From Sphingobacterium gobiense (GTDB lineage Bacteria > Bacteroidota > Bacteroidia > Sphingobacteriales > Sphingobacteriaceae): a DNA stretch of 64,000 nt. The notes under the pieces were generated by a model. That model had not been told where the DNA came from and did not search any database. It saw only the letters and a list, made by a program, of their open reading frames with translations. Positions 53,552 to 61,668 of the stretch are shown here, in pieces (positions within the stretch are counted from its first letter, which is position 1; each line of letters begins with the position of its first letter). Location: contig NZ_PVBS01000002.1 in assembly GCF_002980575.1 (NCBI RefSeq), forward strand, positions 124,001 through 188,000, read 5' to 3'. Position numbers and translations under genes: made by a program.

Positions 53552-56206
53552 TTATTTGACGTCAACAGTTAATGTTTTCCTCCCCAATCTTCCGTAAAGA
53601 TCCAGCCCTTCTATCGTTATAAGGTATTCACCGGCTTCATCGGCAGTATAAAAGTCAAAAGTCGCTTTACCACTGTCATCCGTTATGATATTCGGTTCCC
53701 AATGAATGGTGGTCCGTAAATCCTGACGCAGTGTTGTTTCTGAATCAGGTTCATAGACAGGCTTATAGAACGTCTTCTGAATATGGAAGCCTTTTGGTTG
53801 CACCGTGGCGATGCCTTTGGGAGTATAGTTGCTTCGCATGGCATCAGCGCCTGTTTTTGAGGTAATGATGATTAGGCCATTTCCGCCGTAAGAACCATAA
53901 ATGGCCGTATAGTTTACATTTCGCAGTACCTCTACACTTTGCACGTCCATCGGGTTGATCATGGATAACATATCGCTTTCGACGTACATCCCATCCAAGA
54001 TAACTTGCATTTCACCGCCTCCACGGGTGGTATATGGAATACCGTTTCTAAACATGACCCCCATCAACCGGCCGTTTAGACACATTTCTAATGTAGTACA
54101 CATTTCCAAATCCTCTGCAGAGATTACTTGATCCGCGTTGCCAGGCCCATTGAGGTTTGCGGAGCGTTCGGAAGCCTTATGCCGTGGACGTTGGGCAGTT
54201 ACGATTACTTCTTCAATCGCAATGGATTTTTCCATAAGTCCTTGTGCCTCTAGTCCCGAGAAATATTTTTTACTGTAGAGAAGCTCGTCGACAAAGGTCG
54301 TATTCACGTTATTCTGTTCGCCGGGAGCATTTTTGTTGGGGTCGATAACAGGCGAAGTTTCTTCAGGAACAATAATGTCGATGTTATTTCGTCCCTTTTC
54401 GTCTTTCGCTGTTATGATGAATTTAATGCTGTCGGGGAAAAATAAATTGTCGAACTCGAAATAGCCTTCTTCATTCGCCACCGTATCGATAAATTCCATA
54501 AAATTGTGTGTTGGCACTAACACCATGTTGGCTTTTGGAGCAGGTGCTTTTCGGCCGAGTTTCCGGGCCTGACCCTTGATGGATATGCTCTTCTCAGGAG
54601 AAAAAGCAGGTTCGCTGATTTCTAAAGGAGCCGTTATATCGATTTTTCGCCAACCTTGTGTTAAAAGTAGATTGTCTATATCGCTGGTTTTTATTTCACC
54701 ATCAAAATAATAGCCGGGGTTTTCGATGTAGCCTTTAATATCTGCGCTTAATAATAGCGACGAGAGCATGTTAGGCGCTATTTTAGGGTTATCTTTTAAT
54801 TTAGAGGCGTTGACTACTGAAGCGGATAAAACAGCCGTTCGTATGCTATCCGATGGTACTCCCGTTTCAAGTGACACGGTTATCTTTTTTCTTTTGGTAC
54901 TTGTTGGTGTGTTCGTATTCGCTATTAATGGCAGTGTTTTCTTTTCACTATAAACAAAAACGGACCTTTCTATCAACGGTTCCAGTATGCTATTTAAAAT
55001 GCTGATGGTTAATATGCCATTGGGCAAATCAGTTTTAGGCACAGAAAAAACCAGTTCTGGCTTGGAAACAGGCTGTTTTGATGCGTAGTAAACATTTCCC
55101 ATGTACTGAACTACGAAATAGATCTCACTACCGTCTTGCTTATCGGTGCTTACATTTACCTGTGCAAACAGTTTATCGCTATTTCCATTGTTCATCTGGA
55201 TATTATAACCAGAAGAAAGGGGTATAGGGAGTTCCGATTTTATAGTCGTTCCATCGTCGAATGTGGTATATGCGACCATAGGTTCTGTATTTTGAATAAA
55301 TAGTGGAGCCGAACCCATACCCAAAATATTGGTTTCGATGGTTGCCGCGGTGTCGCCCGTCGTTGTTAGTATAACCGTTCGGCTCTCCACGCCGAGACCG
55401 TCTGGTTTTAGTGTTTTGACAGCAATTTTATTGATGCGGTTAGCTAACAGACTTCCTCCTTCTGGAAAAAATTGTACGCTATTTTCTAAAGCTGTTGCTT
55501 TCGGCAGTTTGAAGATTTTTTCGATTTGTGCTTTTGCGCTATTCGTAAAATTAATAGAAAGCTTGGCTTCTGCATAATCATCTTTAAAAGGAATCTCCAA
55601 TTGCCCTTGGTCATTAGTTTTAACACGACCTCTTTTTAAGTTTTTGTCTTCTCGGGAGATAATCTCGTATCGTATGGTTTCTTCTGCCAAAGGAACACCT
55701 TGTAGATCCTGTAATTGAATCGTGTAGTTGCTATTGTCAAGATAAGAACGAGAAAGGACATTGTCTAATCTGCCGTTACTAACCTGTATATTCTTGTTAA
55801 AAAAATAAATAGCGCTATCATTGCGCATCCAGTTGGTGTAGGCCCGGATACGATATGTTCCCTCAACTAGCGTGTCGGTCAATGTAATGTCGCCCATACC
55901 GAGGCCTGTCAATATAGGGATCCGGATGCGCGATACAACTTTTTCTTTCGGGCTGATGAGCTCTACATAGGCAATGTTGCTAATATTGGATAAAAGGTTG
56001 TCCACGCCTACGGTTGCATAGGCTTTAAACCAAATAGTCTCTCCTGCTGTATAGGTATGTTTATCCATATGGAGGTACAGCTTTTCAATAGGACGGGCGT
56101 CGTGGTATGCGTTTATTTTAGCTAGAAGACCTTGTAAATCTTGTGCTTTTATACCAGCCGTAACCAGTGTAAAAAAGCATAACAACAGGAGTCTTTTCGT
56201 ATTCAT
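53552..56206 (-). CDS. Large secreted protein with MG2-like and TonB plug domains, no barrel
   Basis: An exported protein of 884 residues (signal peptide to KAQD). The N-terminal half has bacterial macroglobulin-like beta domains: the MDKHTYTAGETIWFKAYATV segment is the MG2-like opening, followed by repeated Ig-like strands. Residues ~555-630 are CNA-B/carboxypeptidase-regulatory-like (KGQARKLGRKAPAPKANMV). Residues ~690-785 form a SusC-type plug domain: SAEDLEMCTTLEMCLNGRL and the QVILDGMYVE and IIITSKTG ends. The beta barrel of a TonB-dependent transporter is missing. Such proteins are widespread in Bacteroidota, and their role is unknown. Confidence 0.85.
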   Translation of the reverse strand: MNTKRLLLLCFFTLVTAGIKAQDLQGLLAKINAYHDARPIEKLYLHMDKHTYTAGETIWFKAYATVGVDNLLSNISNIAYVELISPKEKVVSRIRIPILTGLGMGDITLTDTLVEGTYRIRAYTNWMRNDSAIYFFNKNIQVSNGRLDNVLSRSYLDNSNYTIQLQDLQGVPLAEETIRYEIISREDKNLKRGRVKTNDQGQLEIPFKDDYAEAKLSINFTNSAKAQIEKIFKLPKATALENSVQFFPEGGSLLANRINKIAVKTLKPDGLGVESRTVILTTTGDTAATIETNILGMGSAPLFIQNTEPMVAYTTFDDGTTIKSELPIPLSSGYNIQMNNGNSDKLFAQVNVSTDKQDGSEIYFVVQYMGNVYYASKQPVSKPELVFSVPKTDLPNGILTISILNSILEPLIERSVFVYSEKKTLPLIANTNTPTSTKRKKITVSLETGVPSDSIRTAVLSASVVNASKLKDNPKIAPNMLSSLLLSADIKGYIENPGYYFDGEIKTSDIDNLLLTQGWRKIDITAPLEISEPAFSPEKSISIKGQARKLGRKAPAPKANMVLVPTHNFMEFIDTVANEEGYFEFDNLFFPDSIKFIITAKDEKGRNNIDIIVPEETSPVIDPNKNAPGEQNNVNTTFVDELLYSKKYFSGLEAQGLMEKSIAIEEVIVTAQRPRHKASERSANLNGPGNADQVISAEDLEMCTTLEMCLNGRLMGVMFRNGIPYTTRGGGEMQVILDGMYVESDMLSMINPMDVQSVEVLRNVNYTAIYGSYGGNGLIIITSKTGADAMRSNYTPKGIATVQPKGFHIQKTFYKPVYEPDSETTLRQDLRTTIHWEPNIITDDSGKATFDFYTADEAGEYLITIEGLDLYGRLGRKTLTVDVK

Positions 56207-56284
56207 AACAGGTGAAATTTGAACTCAAAATACAAAAAAAACAGTATACATTATTATTTTTTAACGATTATTAATCAACATCGG

Positions 56285-56292
56285 TATCTTTG
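56285..56292 (+). promoter_or_regulatory. -7 element of purD
   Basis: TATCTTTG matches TAnnTTTG only 5 nt ahead of the purD ATG, so the transcript would be nearly leaderless. No TTG is found at the -33 position. Confidence 0.5.
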
Positions 56293-56297
56293 TTGGT

Positions 56298-57572
56298 ATG
56301 AATATCTTAATTATCGGTTCCGGCGGCAGGGAATCTGCCTTTGCGTACAAATTATCGAAAAGTCCAAAATTGAATCAACTTTTTATCGCTCCAGGAAATG
56401 CAGGAACGAGCCAGTATGGACAAAATGTAAACTTGAAAGTCACGGATTTTGACGGAATAGCATCTTTTGCCGTTGAAAATGCGGTCGATATGATTCTAGT
56501 GGGGCCTGAGGAGCCCTTAGTAAAAGGTATTCACGATTATTTTTTGAACCGAGAAGATGTGAAGCACATACCCGTTATCGGTCCTCAACAAAAAGGCGCG
56601 CAACTCGAAGGGTCTAAAGATTTTTCAAAGGAGTTTATGTTGCGCCATGAAATTCCCACGGCTGCTTATAAATCGTTTGACAAGTCTAATCTGGAAGAAG
56701 GGCTGGCCTACTTAGAGACCCAAAAATTGCCTATTGTTTTGAAGGCCGATGGCTTAGCTGCTGGAAAGGGAGTTTTGATTTGTGAAACGTTGGAAGACGC
56801 TAAGACGGAGCTAAGTGCTATGATCGCGGATGCGAAATTTGGAGACGCTAGTTCCGTAGTGGTTATTGAAGAGTTTTTAAAAGGGATCGAGCTTTCCGTT
56901 TTCGTGCTTACGGATGGTGATTCGTATAAAGTATTGCCTTCGGCAAAGGATTATAAGCGTATCGGTGAGAGTGATACCGGATTGAATACGGGAGGAATGG
57001 GGTCGATATCTCCCGTTCCATTTGCTGATGAGATCTTTCTTTCTAAAGTAGAGGAACGCATTATTAAGCCAACAATAGAAGGGCTAAAGAAAGACGAAAT
57101 TCCATATAAGGGTTTTATTTTTATTGGTTTGATGAACGTCGACGGAGAGCCTTATGTTATCGAATATAATGTCCGCATGGGCGATCCGGAAACAGAATCT
57201 GTATTGCCAAGGATTGAGTCAGATTTGATTGATCTATTAGACGGTGTGGCGAAAGGCGATTTAGATTCCCGGAGTTACACAGTTAGCCCCAAAACAGCCG
57301 TAACAGTAGTGCTGGTTTCAGGAGGTTATCCGGGAGATTATGAATCTGGCAAGGAGATTACGAATATCGAAAATGTGGAAGATTCTATTGTTTTTCATGC
57401 AGGAACTAAGGAAATAGATGGAAAGGTTGTTACAGCCGGAGGGCGCGTTATTGCCGTAACGACACTCCAAGACACTTTGTTTGATGCACTTCAACAAGCG
57501 ACAGCTGATGCCGGAAGAATATTTTTTGAACGTAAATATTTTCGTAAGGATATCGGGTTCGACTTGATATAA
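56298..57572 (+). CDS. purD: Phosphoribosylamine-glycine ligase
   Basis: PurD joins phosphoribosylamine and glycine with ATP in purine synthesis. The 424-residue ATP-grasp enzyme has the N-domain MNILIIGSGGRESAFAYKL start, the ATP-binding LPIVLKADGLAAGKGV (about 145-160), and the metal/ATP motifs NVRMGDPETES (about 292). Length and motifs are complete. It is a single gene with its own promoter and terminator. It lies before tRNA-Glu on the same strand. Confidence 0.96.
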   Translation: MNILIIGSGGRESAFAYKLSKSPKLNQLFIAPGNAGTSQYGQNVNLKVTDFDGIASFAVENAVDMILVGPEEPLVKGIHDYFLNREDVKHIPVIGPQQKGAQLEGSKDFSKEFMLRHEIPTAAYKSFDKSNLEEGLAYLETQKLPIVLKADGLAAGKGVLICETLEDAKTELSAMIADAKFGDASSVVVIEEFLKGIELSVFVLTDGDSYKVLPSAKDYKRIGESDTGLNTGGMGSISPVPFADEIFLSKVEERIIKPTIEGLKKDEIPYKGFIFIGLMNVDGEPYVIEYNVRMGDPETESVLPRIESDLIDLLDGVAKGDLDSRSYTVSPKTAVTVVLVSGGYPGDYESGKEITNIENVEDSIVFHAGTKEIDGKVVTAGGRVIAVTTLQDTLFDALQQATADAGRIFFERKYFRKDIGFDLI

Positions 57573-57592
57573 GTTCTCACCAAAACGAGATT

Positions 57593-57630
57593 AAAGGGCG
57601 TAAACATCCTAAAGACGCTTTACGCCTTTT
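57593..57630 (+). terminator. Rho-independent terminator of purD
   Basis: A 12-bp stem (57593-57604 with 57619-57630, one G-U pair) with a 14-nt loop lies 20 nt after the stop; the right arm ends in TTTT. Confidence 0.8.
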
Positions 57631-57701
57631 AAGACACGCCCTGTTGTAAAAAAATAACTTTTTCAGATTCAATGTATTATAAGATAGCGCGAAAAAAAGT
57701 T

Positions 57702-57731
57702 TTGGCAATATAGATATTGCTCTTATATTTG
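57702..57731 (+). promoter_or_regulatory. Promoter of tRNA-Glu
   Basis: TTG (57702-57704, within TTTTG), a 19-nt spacer and TATATTTG (57724-57731) followed by GC. This is the best promoter match in the window, 17 nt ahead of the tRNA. Confidence 0.85.
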
Positions 57732-57748
57732 CATCACCGAAAGCAAAT

Positions 57749-57820
57749 GGCCCGTTCGTCTAGGGGTTAGGACGCAAGATTTTCATTCTTGAAACAGGGG
57801 TTCGATTCCCCTACGGGCTA
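57749..57820 (+). tRNA. trnE(UUC): tRNA-Glu (anticodon UUC)
   Basis: A complete cloverleaf: acceptor GGCCCGT pairs ACGGGCT with one G-U pair, the D-arm reads TCTAGGGGTTAGGA, the anticodon stem CAAGA/TCTTG encloses TTTTCAT, which gives anticodon TTC, and the T-arm is AGGGGTTCGATTCCCCT. CCA is not encoded (CCG follows). A hairpin terminator follows at 57853. It is a single tRNA gene. Confidence 0.95.
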
Positions 57821-57852
57821 CCGAGAGACTCCAAAGAGAGCCGACAAGATTC

Positions 57853-57886
57853 AAAGCCGCCTTTAATATATTTAGAGGCGGCTTTT
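57853..57886 (+). terminator. Terminator after tRNA-Glu
   Basis: A perfect 10-bp stem (57853-57862 with 57876-57885), 13-nt loop, then TTTT. Confidence 0.85.
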
Positions 57887-57910
57887 CGTTATGTGTTATC
57901 AATTTCTCCG

Positions 57911-59050
57911 TTAATAACTACGTGTATTGACGTACCGCAAAATACTGTGTGCCTGTTTTTTCGCTTTCCCATCTGCTTCCGGATAGGAATAATAGATTTC
58001 CAGGTATTGATTATCCTTAAAATAGGTTTTTGCCGTACCGCTCACGTAGCCATTGTTCGACTCTTCTTCGTAGAAAATATCGTCATAACTGTAGCGATAG
58101 CTATCCATTTCCTTGTTCGCCTCGTTGAAATCATCTTTGGTCATTTCTGTTTTTTGCAGCAAGGTATAAAGCGAAACGTCGCCATTGTCAGCGCGATAGG
58201 CAAAATAATAGTCCCCTTTGCGTGGCTTTTCATCTTGTATAAAGGGGGTATCTTTTATTTTGAGATATACATCATGCGTAAACTTGTTTGGATAAATGCC
58301 CAAAAACGGATCTTGCCAAAAGCTCTTCGGTTCGTCGACTTGTTGTAGTTGTTCTACCGTCGCATTTTCCCATTCAGGAACGTTCAGTCCGAGGTTTTTA
58401 CTAATTTCTTTCATTTTGTTAAGCGTGGCGAGTGTATCGCTTCCCAGCAAAGGTACCACGGCCTCAAAAACCAGTTGTCCCTGCTGGTAAAAGCCTAACA
58501 GATAATCACGATAACTTGTCCACACCCGGTAGATACCGGTTTTGTATTTCGGGTGTTTAGCCAAAACTCCGGTTTCATAGAGCGATGCACGATGTATATC
58601 GCGAACGGCCTCTACGCCGCCAAAAATAGGACTACCGCTCTCGAGATAGCTGTCGCTCAAAAATACCTCCCGGTCGTCATAAAGTAACATTGCGCCAACA
58701 AACAGGTCTCCCCAGACGGAATCCTGAAACAACACTTCTTTTGCACTGAAAATGACGGTATCTGTAGCGGGATCACCGTATTCGCGAAGTTCTTCTATCG
58801 CATCATAGTAACGGTTCATAAAAGGGAATACCTGCTTTGCATTAGTAAAGATTAATTTATCCTTTTCGGCTTGTTTCAGCTCGTCTCCAAAAGGTGCTTT
58901 CCGAAGCCATGCATTCAGATTTTCCACACCTATCAGTTGCTTGACGTCTTCATCCCACACGAACGGTTTTCGGTTATGAGATCTGTTATCACATGATGTC
59001 AGCATAATGAACATAAACAGCGCAGCGAGGATCCATGTTTTCCGTATCAT
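57911..59050 (-). CDS. Lipoprotein of unknown function, about 380 residues
   Basis: An exported lipoprotein with lipobox IMLTSC (Cys about 20 from the start at 59050). The body is a mixed alpha/beta sequence with no family I recognise: AFGDELKQAEKDKLIF-like helices, then DPFLGIYPNKFTHDVYLKIK and a C-terminal acidic region (YSYDDIFYEEES) ending YSYPEADGKAKKQAHSILRYVN. The frame is open to 59080; the ATG at 59050 (MIRKTWILAALFMFI) has AAAGG close ahead and gives the best signal peptide, though 59071 is possible. Downstream is the tRNA-Glu gene, on the opposite strand. Confidence 0.8.
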   Translation of the reverse strand: MIRKTWILAALFMFIMLTSCDNRSHNRKPFVWDEDVKQLIGVENLNAWLRKAPFGDELKQAEKDKLIFTNAKQVFPFMNRYYDAIEELREYGDPATDTVIFSAKEVLFQDSVWGDLFVGAMLLYDDREVFLSDSYLESGSPIFGGVEAVRDIHRASLYETGVLAKHPKYKTGIYRVWTSYRDYLLGFYQQGQLVFEAVVPLLGSDTLATLNKMKEISKNLGLNVPEWENATVEQLQQVDEPKSFWQDPFLGIYPNKFTHDVYLKIKDTPFIQDEKPRKGDYYFAYRADNGDVSLYTLLQKTEMTKDDFNEANKEMDSYRYSYDDIFYEEESNNGYVSGTAKTYFKDNQYLEIYYSYPEADGKAKKQAHSILRYVNTRSY

Positions 59051-59164
59051 TCCTTTATAAAAATAGTCCATACCATACAAAAGTGCATATTTTGATTCGA
59101 TTTATAAATCCCTAAAATCCGGTATTTCATCCATTACACCGAATGCTTAACTTCGGTAAGACCT

Positions 59165-59311
59165 GGTATCCAAAATGAACATACTGTTTTATTTCGCCGG
59201 TTCCTGAAATTCAAATGCAGCTATACGCTTGATCGGGTACAGGAAGCTTATACCTACGTAGCAAGCGGACGAAAGATCGGTAATGTTGTACTTATGTTAC
59301 CCAACGATTAA
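59165..59311 (+). pseudogene. Remnant of a zinc-type alcohol dehydrogenase C-terminus
   Basis: From 59225 the plus strand reads TLDRVQEAYTYVASGRKIGN then VVLMLPND and a TAA at 59309. This is the standard end of an MDR-family dehydrogenase (compare xxLDxxxEAyxYvxsGrkiGKvVL). The same frame upstream to 59165 (GIQNEHTVLFRRFLKFKC) is already degraded and no start or catalytic domain exists. A terminator follows 5 nt after the stop. It is therefore a fragment left after loss of the rest of the gene. Confidence 0.75.
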
Positions 59312-59315
59312 CTAT

Positions 59316-59345
59316 AAAGGCCGCCCATTTAGGGGCGGCCTTTTT
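59316..59345. terminator. Bidirectional terminator
   Basis: GGCCGCCC (59319-59326) pairs with GGGCGGCC (59333-59340), flanked by AAA and TTTTT. It serves the minus-strand barrel gene and marks the old end of the dehydrogenase gene. Confidence 0.9.
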
Positions 59346-59348
59346 GAT

Positions 59349-59915
59349 TTAAAATTTATAGCCTACGGATAAACCTATTATTCGATCGCGACTTTCAAGC
59401 TCTTTACTCGTTTTATTGACGGAATGGTTATATCGGAGATCTATAGCAAAACGGCTTATATCAGTGCCTAGATTAACGACCCCGTCGTAGGTAAATCTAT
59501 TGAAATGATTGTTACTTGTGGCGCGGTTCTCTTTCAAATTATAGTTTACTTGAGGACCTACAGACGCTCTTAAATTCATTTGGTCATTCTCTACTATTTT
59601 GTAACCTAATTGAATAGGTACATTCAACTGGTAGAATGTAGGATTATAATTTTGTTGTTGAAAGGTATACTCCGATTTAAAAGTGGAAAATGTTAATTCC
59701 CCTTGCAGAAAAAGTCTTTCAGAAGTACGAGCAAAGACGCCCGCCTGTACACCAAATTTCGAATCGGAATTGCTCACGGCATCATGATCATAGCTTGGCA
59801 TATTGAATAGGATTCCGGCTTTCACACCGTATTCAATATCCTGCGCATTAACGGTTCCTAGTAAACCAAGGCATAAGACGGAAATTATAAATCCGTATCT
59901 CGCGTGTTTTTTCAT
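59349..59915 (-). CDS. Outer-membrane beta-barrel protein (PorT-like)
   Basis: A signal peptide (MKKHARYGFIISVLCLGLLG to VNAQ) precedes an 8-strand-like barrel of about 165 residues. IEYGVKAGILFNMPSY begins it, GVQAGVFARTSERLFLQGEL and YKIVENDQMNLRASVGPQVN follow, and the last strand ends RIIGLSVGYKF, with the C-terminal Phe typical of barrels. It is a member of the large outer-membrane PorT/OmpW-like group; the substrate is unknown. It is divergent from the ECF sigma gene. Confidence 0.85.
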   Translation of the reverse strand: MKKHARYGFIISVLCLGLLGTVNAQDIEYGVKAGILFNMPSYDHDAVSNSDSKFGVQAGVFARTSERLFLQGELTFSTFKSEYTFQQQNYNPTFYQLNVPIQLGYKIVENDQMNLRASVGPQVNYNLKENRATSNNHFNRFTYDGVVNLGTDISRFAIDLRYNHSVNKTSKELESRDRIIGLSVGYKF

Positions 59916-60020
59916 TTTTGATTACGTTTAAGATTAAATGTTATAGTATTCTTTTATGTTTATGACAACTGATTCTAGATATACCCTTTGCCTGAACTGA
60001 AAAAAAATTAGCGCATTGGG

Positions 60021-60028
60021 TATTTTTG
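60021..60028 (+). promoter_or_regulatory. Possible -7 element of the ECF sigma gene
   Basis: TATTTTTG matches TAnnTTTG, 140 nt ahead of the ATG. No -33 TTG fits. A hairpin at 60029-60056 starts immediately after. Confidence 0.35.
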
Positions 60029-60056
60029 TCGGCAGGGGATCGTTTAACCCTGTCGA
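60029..60056 (+). promoter_or_regulatory. Leader hairpin ahead of the ECF sigma gene
   Basis: A 9-bp stem (60029-60037 with 60048-60056, one G-U pair) and a 10-nt loop sit in the long leader. No T run follows, so it is a structural element, not a terminator. Its role is unknown. Confidence 0.4.
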
Positions 60057-60168
60057 TGAAAAAGAAAAAGTAAGAATTGTATAAGGGTTAAGATCAAATT
60101 AATTGTCTACATATATAGTTAGGGCCATTAGAAAAGTGCAGACGAAAAAAAATAAAAGCATCATAAAT

Positions 60169-60702
60169 ATGCTATTAGATAAAGAGAAAAAATTTGAAGA
60201 AGTCTTTAGGACTTATTTTAAGGAGTTGTACCGGTACGCATTTAAAATATTGGGTGATGCGGATACAGCCGAAGAAACCGTCCAGCAAGTTTTTCTAAAG
60301 TTGTGGGAAAAATATGGGCAACAGGATATCCATACGTCTGTTCGATCTTATTTGTATCGGGCAGTATACAACGAAAGTATGAATCTCCTTAAGAGAAATC
60401 AACGTAAGGTAAAGTACGAATTGTATCAGCAGTATGCCGGCGCTAGTTCGGCGTATGCCCAACAAAGTGATACCGAATTGCGGAAACAGTTACATGTTGC
60501 TCTAGCTCAGTTACCTGAAAAGAGTAGAATCGTATTTGAGATGAGCAGATTTCAGGAATTGAAATATCAGGAAATAGCTGAAGAACTGAGGTTGTCGCTG
60601 AAAACAGTGGAAGGACATATGACCAAAGCGTTGAAGCATCTGAGACTTCATCTTGCGGATTATTTAAATGTATTGACTTTAATCATGATGACAGGGTTAT
60701 GA
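60169..60702 (+). CDS. ECF-type RNA polymerase sigma factor
   Basis: A 177-residue group 4 sigma factor. Region 2 is about residues 5-75 (RTYFKELYRYAFKILGDADTAEETVQQVFLKLWEKY), and region 4 about 110-165 with LPEKSRIVFEMSRFQELKY and the HTH SLKTVEGHMTKALKHLR. This form (RNA polymerase sigma-70 factor, Bacteroides expansion type) is normally paired with a FecR anti-sigma. The frame is open from a TTG at 60103; the ATG at 60169 (MLLDKEKKFEE) is the standard start. The FecR gene overlaps its stop by 4 nt. Confidence 0.93.
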   Translation: MLLDKEKKFEEVFRTYFKELYRYAFKILGDADTAEETVQQVFLKLWEKYGQQDIHTSVRSYLYRAVYNESMNLLKRNQRKVKYELYQQYAGASSAYAQQSDTELRKQLHVALAQLPEKSRIVFEMSRFQELKYQEIAEELRLSLKTVEGHMTKALKHLRLHLADYLNVLTLIMMTGL

Positions 60703-61661
60703 AGGAATTGATAATAAAATATATTGTTGGAGAAGCCGACAATCAAGAACGTCTTTTAGTGGAGGCATGGCTTGCCGAGCATAGTGACAATAAAAAGGAA
60801 CTGGAGGAAATGAAAAAAATATGGGATATCGGAGAAAATCTTAAACAGATTCCTGAAATAGATGTAGACAAGGCCTGGTCAGACTTCGTTCGGATGCGTG
60901 ATGAGCAAAGTAGCAAGGAAAAAAAACTAGATACCACACAAAAACGAATTAGCCTGAAGTGGTTAAGCGTTGCTGCATCGTTAATGCTGTTTGGTACATT
61001 AGCTTTTTGGGGACTCCAATCCGCACTCAGCGTAAAAAAGAAATTAAAAACGGATATGCAGGTACAGCATACGGGATTGCCAGACGGGAGCACCGTTCAT
61101 CTTAATACGCATGCAGAAATGGTTTATCAAAAACAGTGGCTTGGAAAAGATCGAAAGGTCCAACTGTTTAAAGGAGCAGTTTTCTTTGATGTAAAAAAAG
61201 ACCAGAATCATCCCTTTGTTATTGAAAGTGGTAAAAGTAAAATCACAGTTTTGGGAACCAGTTTTCATGTTCGGCGAGACGGAACCGACACCGAGGTTAT
61301 TGTAGCGAGTGGCGCAGTAAAAGTTACCTATAGTGGACAGGAACTTATTTTAAAGCCCAATCAGATGATTGTTGTTTCAGATACCTCCAATCAGAAGCTT
61401 CGTGTTGACACGATTCCGGATCAACTCTATCGGTATTATGTCCATCAGGAATTTACATTTGAGAACACGCCGTTGCGACGCGTTTTTGAAGTCTTAGGGA
61501 AAGCCTATGGAAAAAAGTTTTTAATTGAAGATCCGAAAACAAAAGAGCTAACATATACAGCAACATTCGAACAGCAGAATCTAACAGAAATCGTAGACGT
61601 TATTCTGAAAACATTCGACTTAAAAATGAGTAAAAAAGATGACATCTATTATATTAAATAA
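60699..61661 (+). CDS. FecR-family anti-sigma factor
   Basis: A membrane-bound regulator of 320 residues. The N-terminal cytosolic anti-sigma helix-rich domain (residues ~1-80; YIVGEADNQERLLVEAWL) is followed by one membrane helix (about 87-106, LSVAASLMLFGTLAFWG). The periplasmic FecR domain (about 118-215; LPDGSTVHLNTHAEMVY) and the DUF4974 tail (FTFENTPLRRVFEVLGKAYG start, about 250-318) complete it. It overlaps the sigma gene by 4 nt (ATGA). DUF4974 normally contacts the STN domain of the partner outer-membrane protein, here the next gene. Confidence 0.93.
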   Translation: MKELIIKYIVGEADNQERLLVEAWLAEHSDNKKELEEMKKIWDIGENLKQIPEIDVDKAWSDFVRMRDEQSSKEKKLDTTQKRISLKWLSVAASLMLFGTLAFWGLQSALSVKKKLKTDMQVQHTGLPDGSTVHLNTHAEMVYQKQWLGKDRKVQLFKGAVFFDVKKDQNHPFVIESGKSKITVLGTSFHVRRDGTDTEVIVASGAVKVTYSGQELILKPNQMIVVSDTSNQKLRVDTIPDQLYRYYVHQEFTFENTPLRRVFEVLGKAYGKKFLIEDPKTKELTYTATFEQQNLTEIVDVILKTFDLKMSKKDDIYYIK

Positions 61662-61668
61662 GCATCCC

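Noticed and set aside
57749..57820. Integration (attachment) site at tRNA-Glu
   Set aside because: No duplicated 3' tRNA end, integrase gene or composition change was seen downstream; the terminator and a chromosomal gene follow directly.
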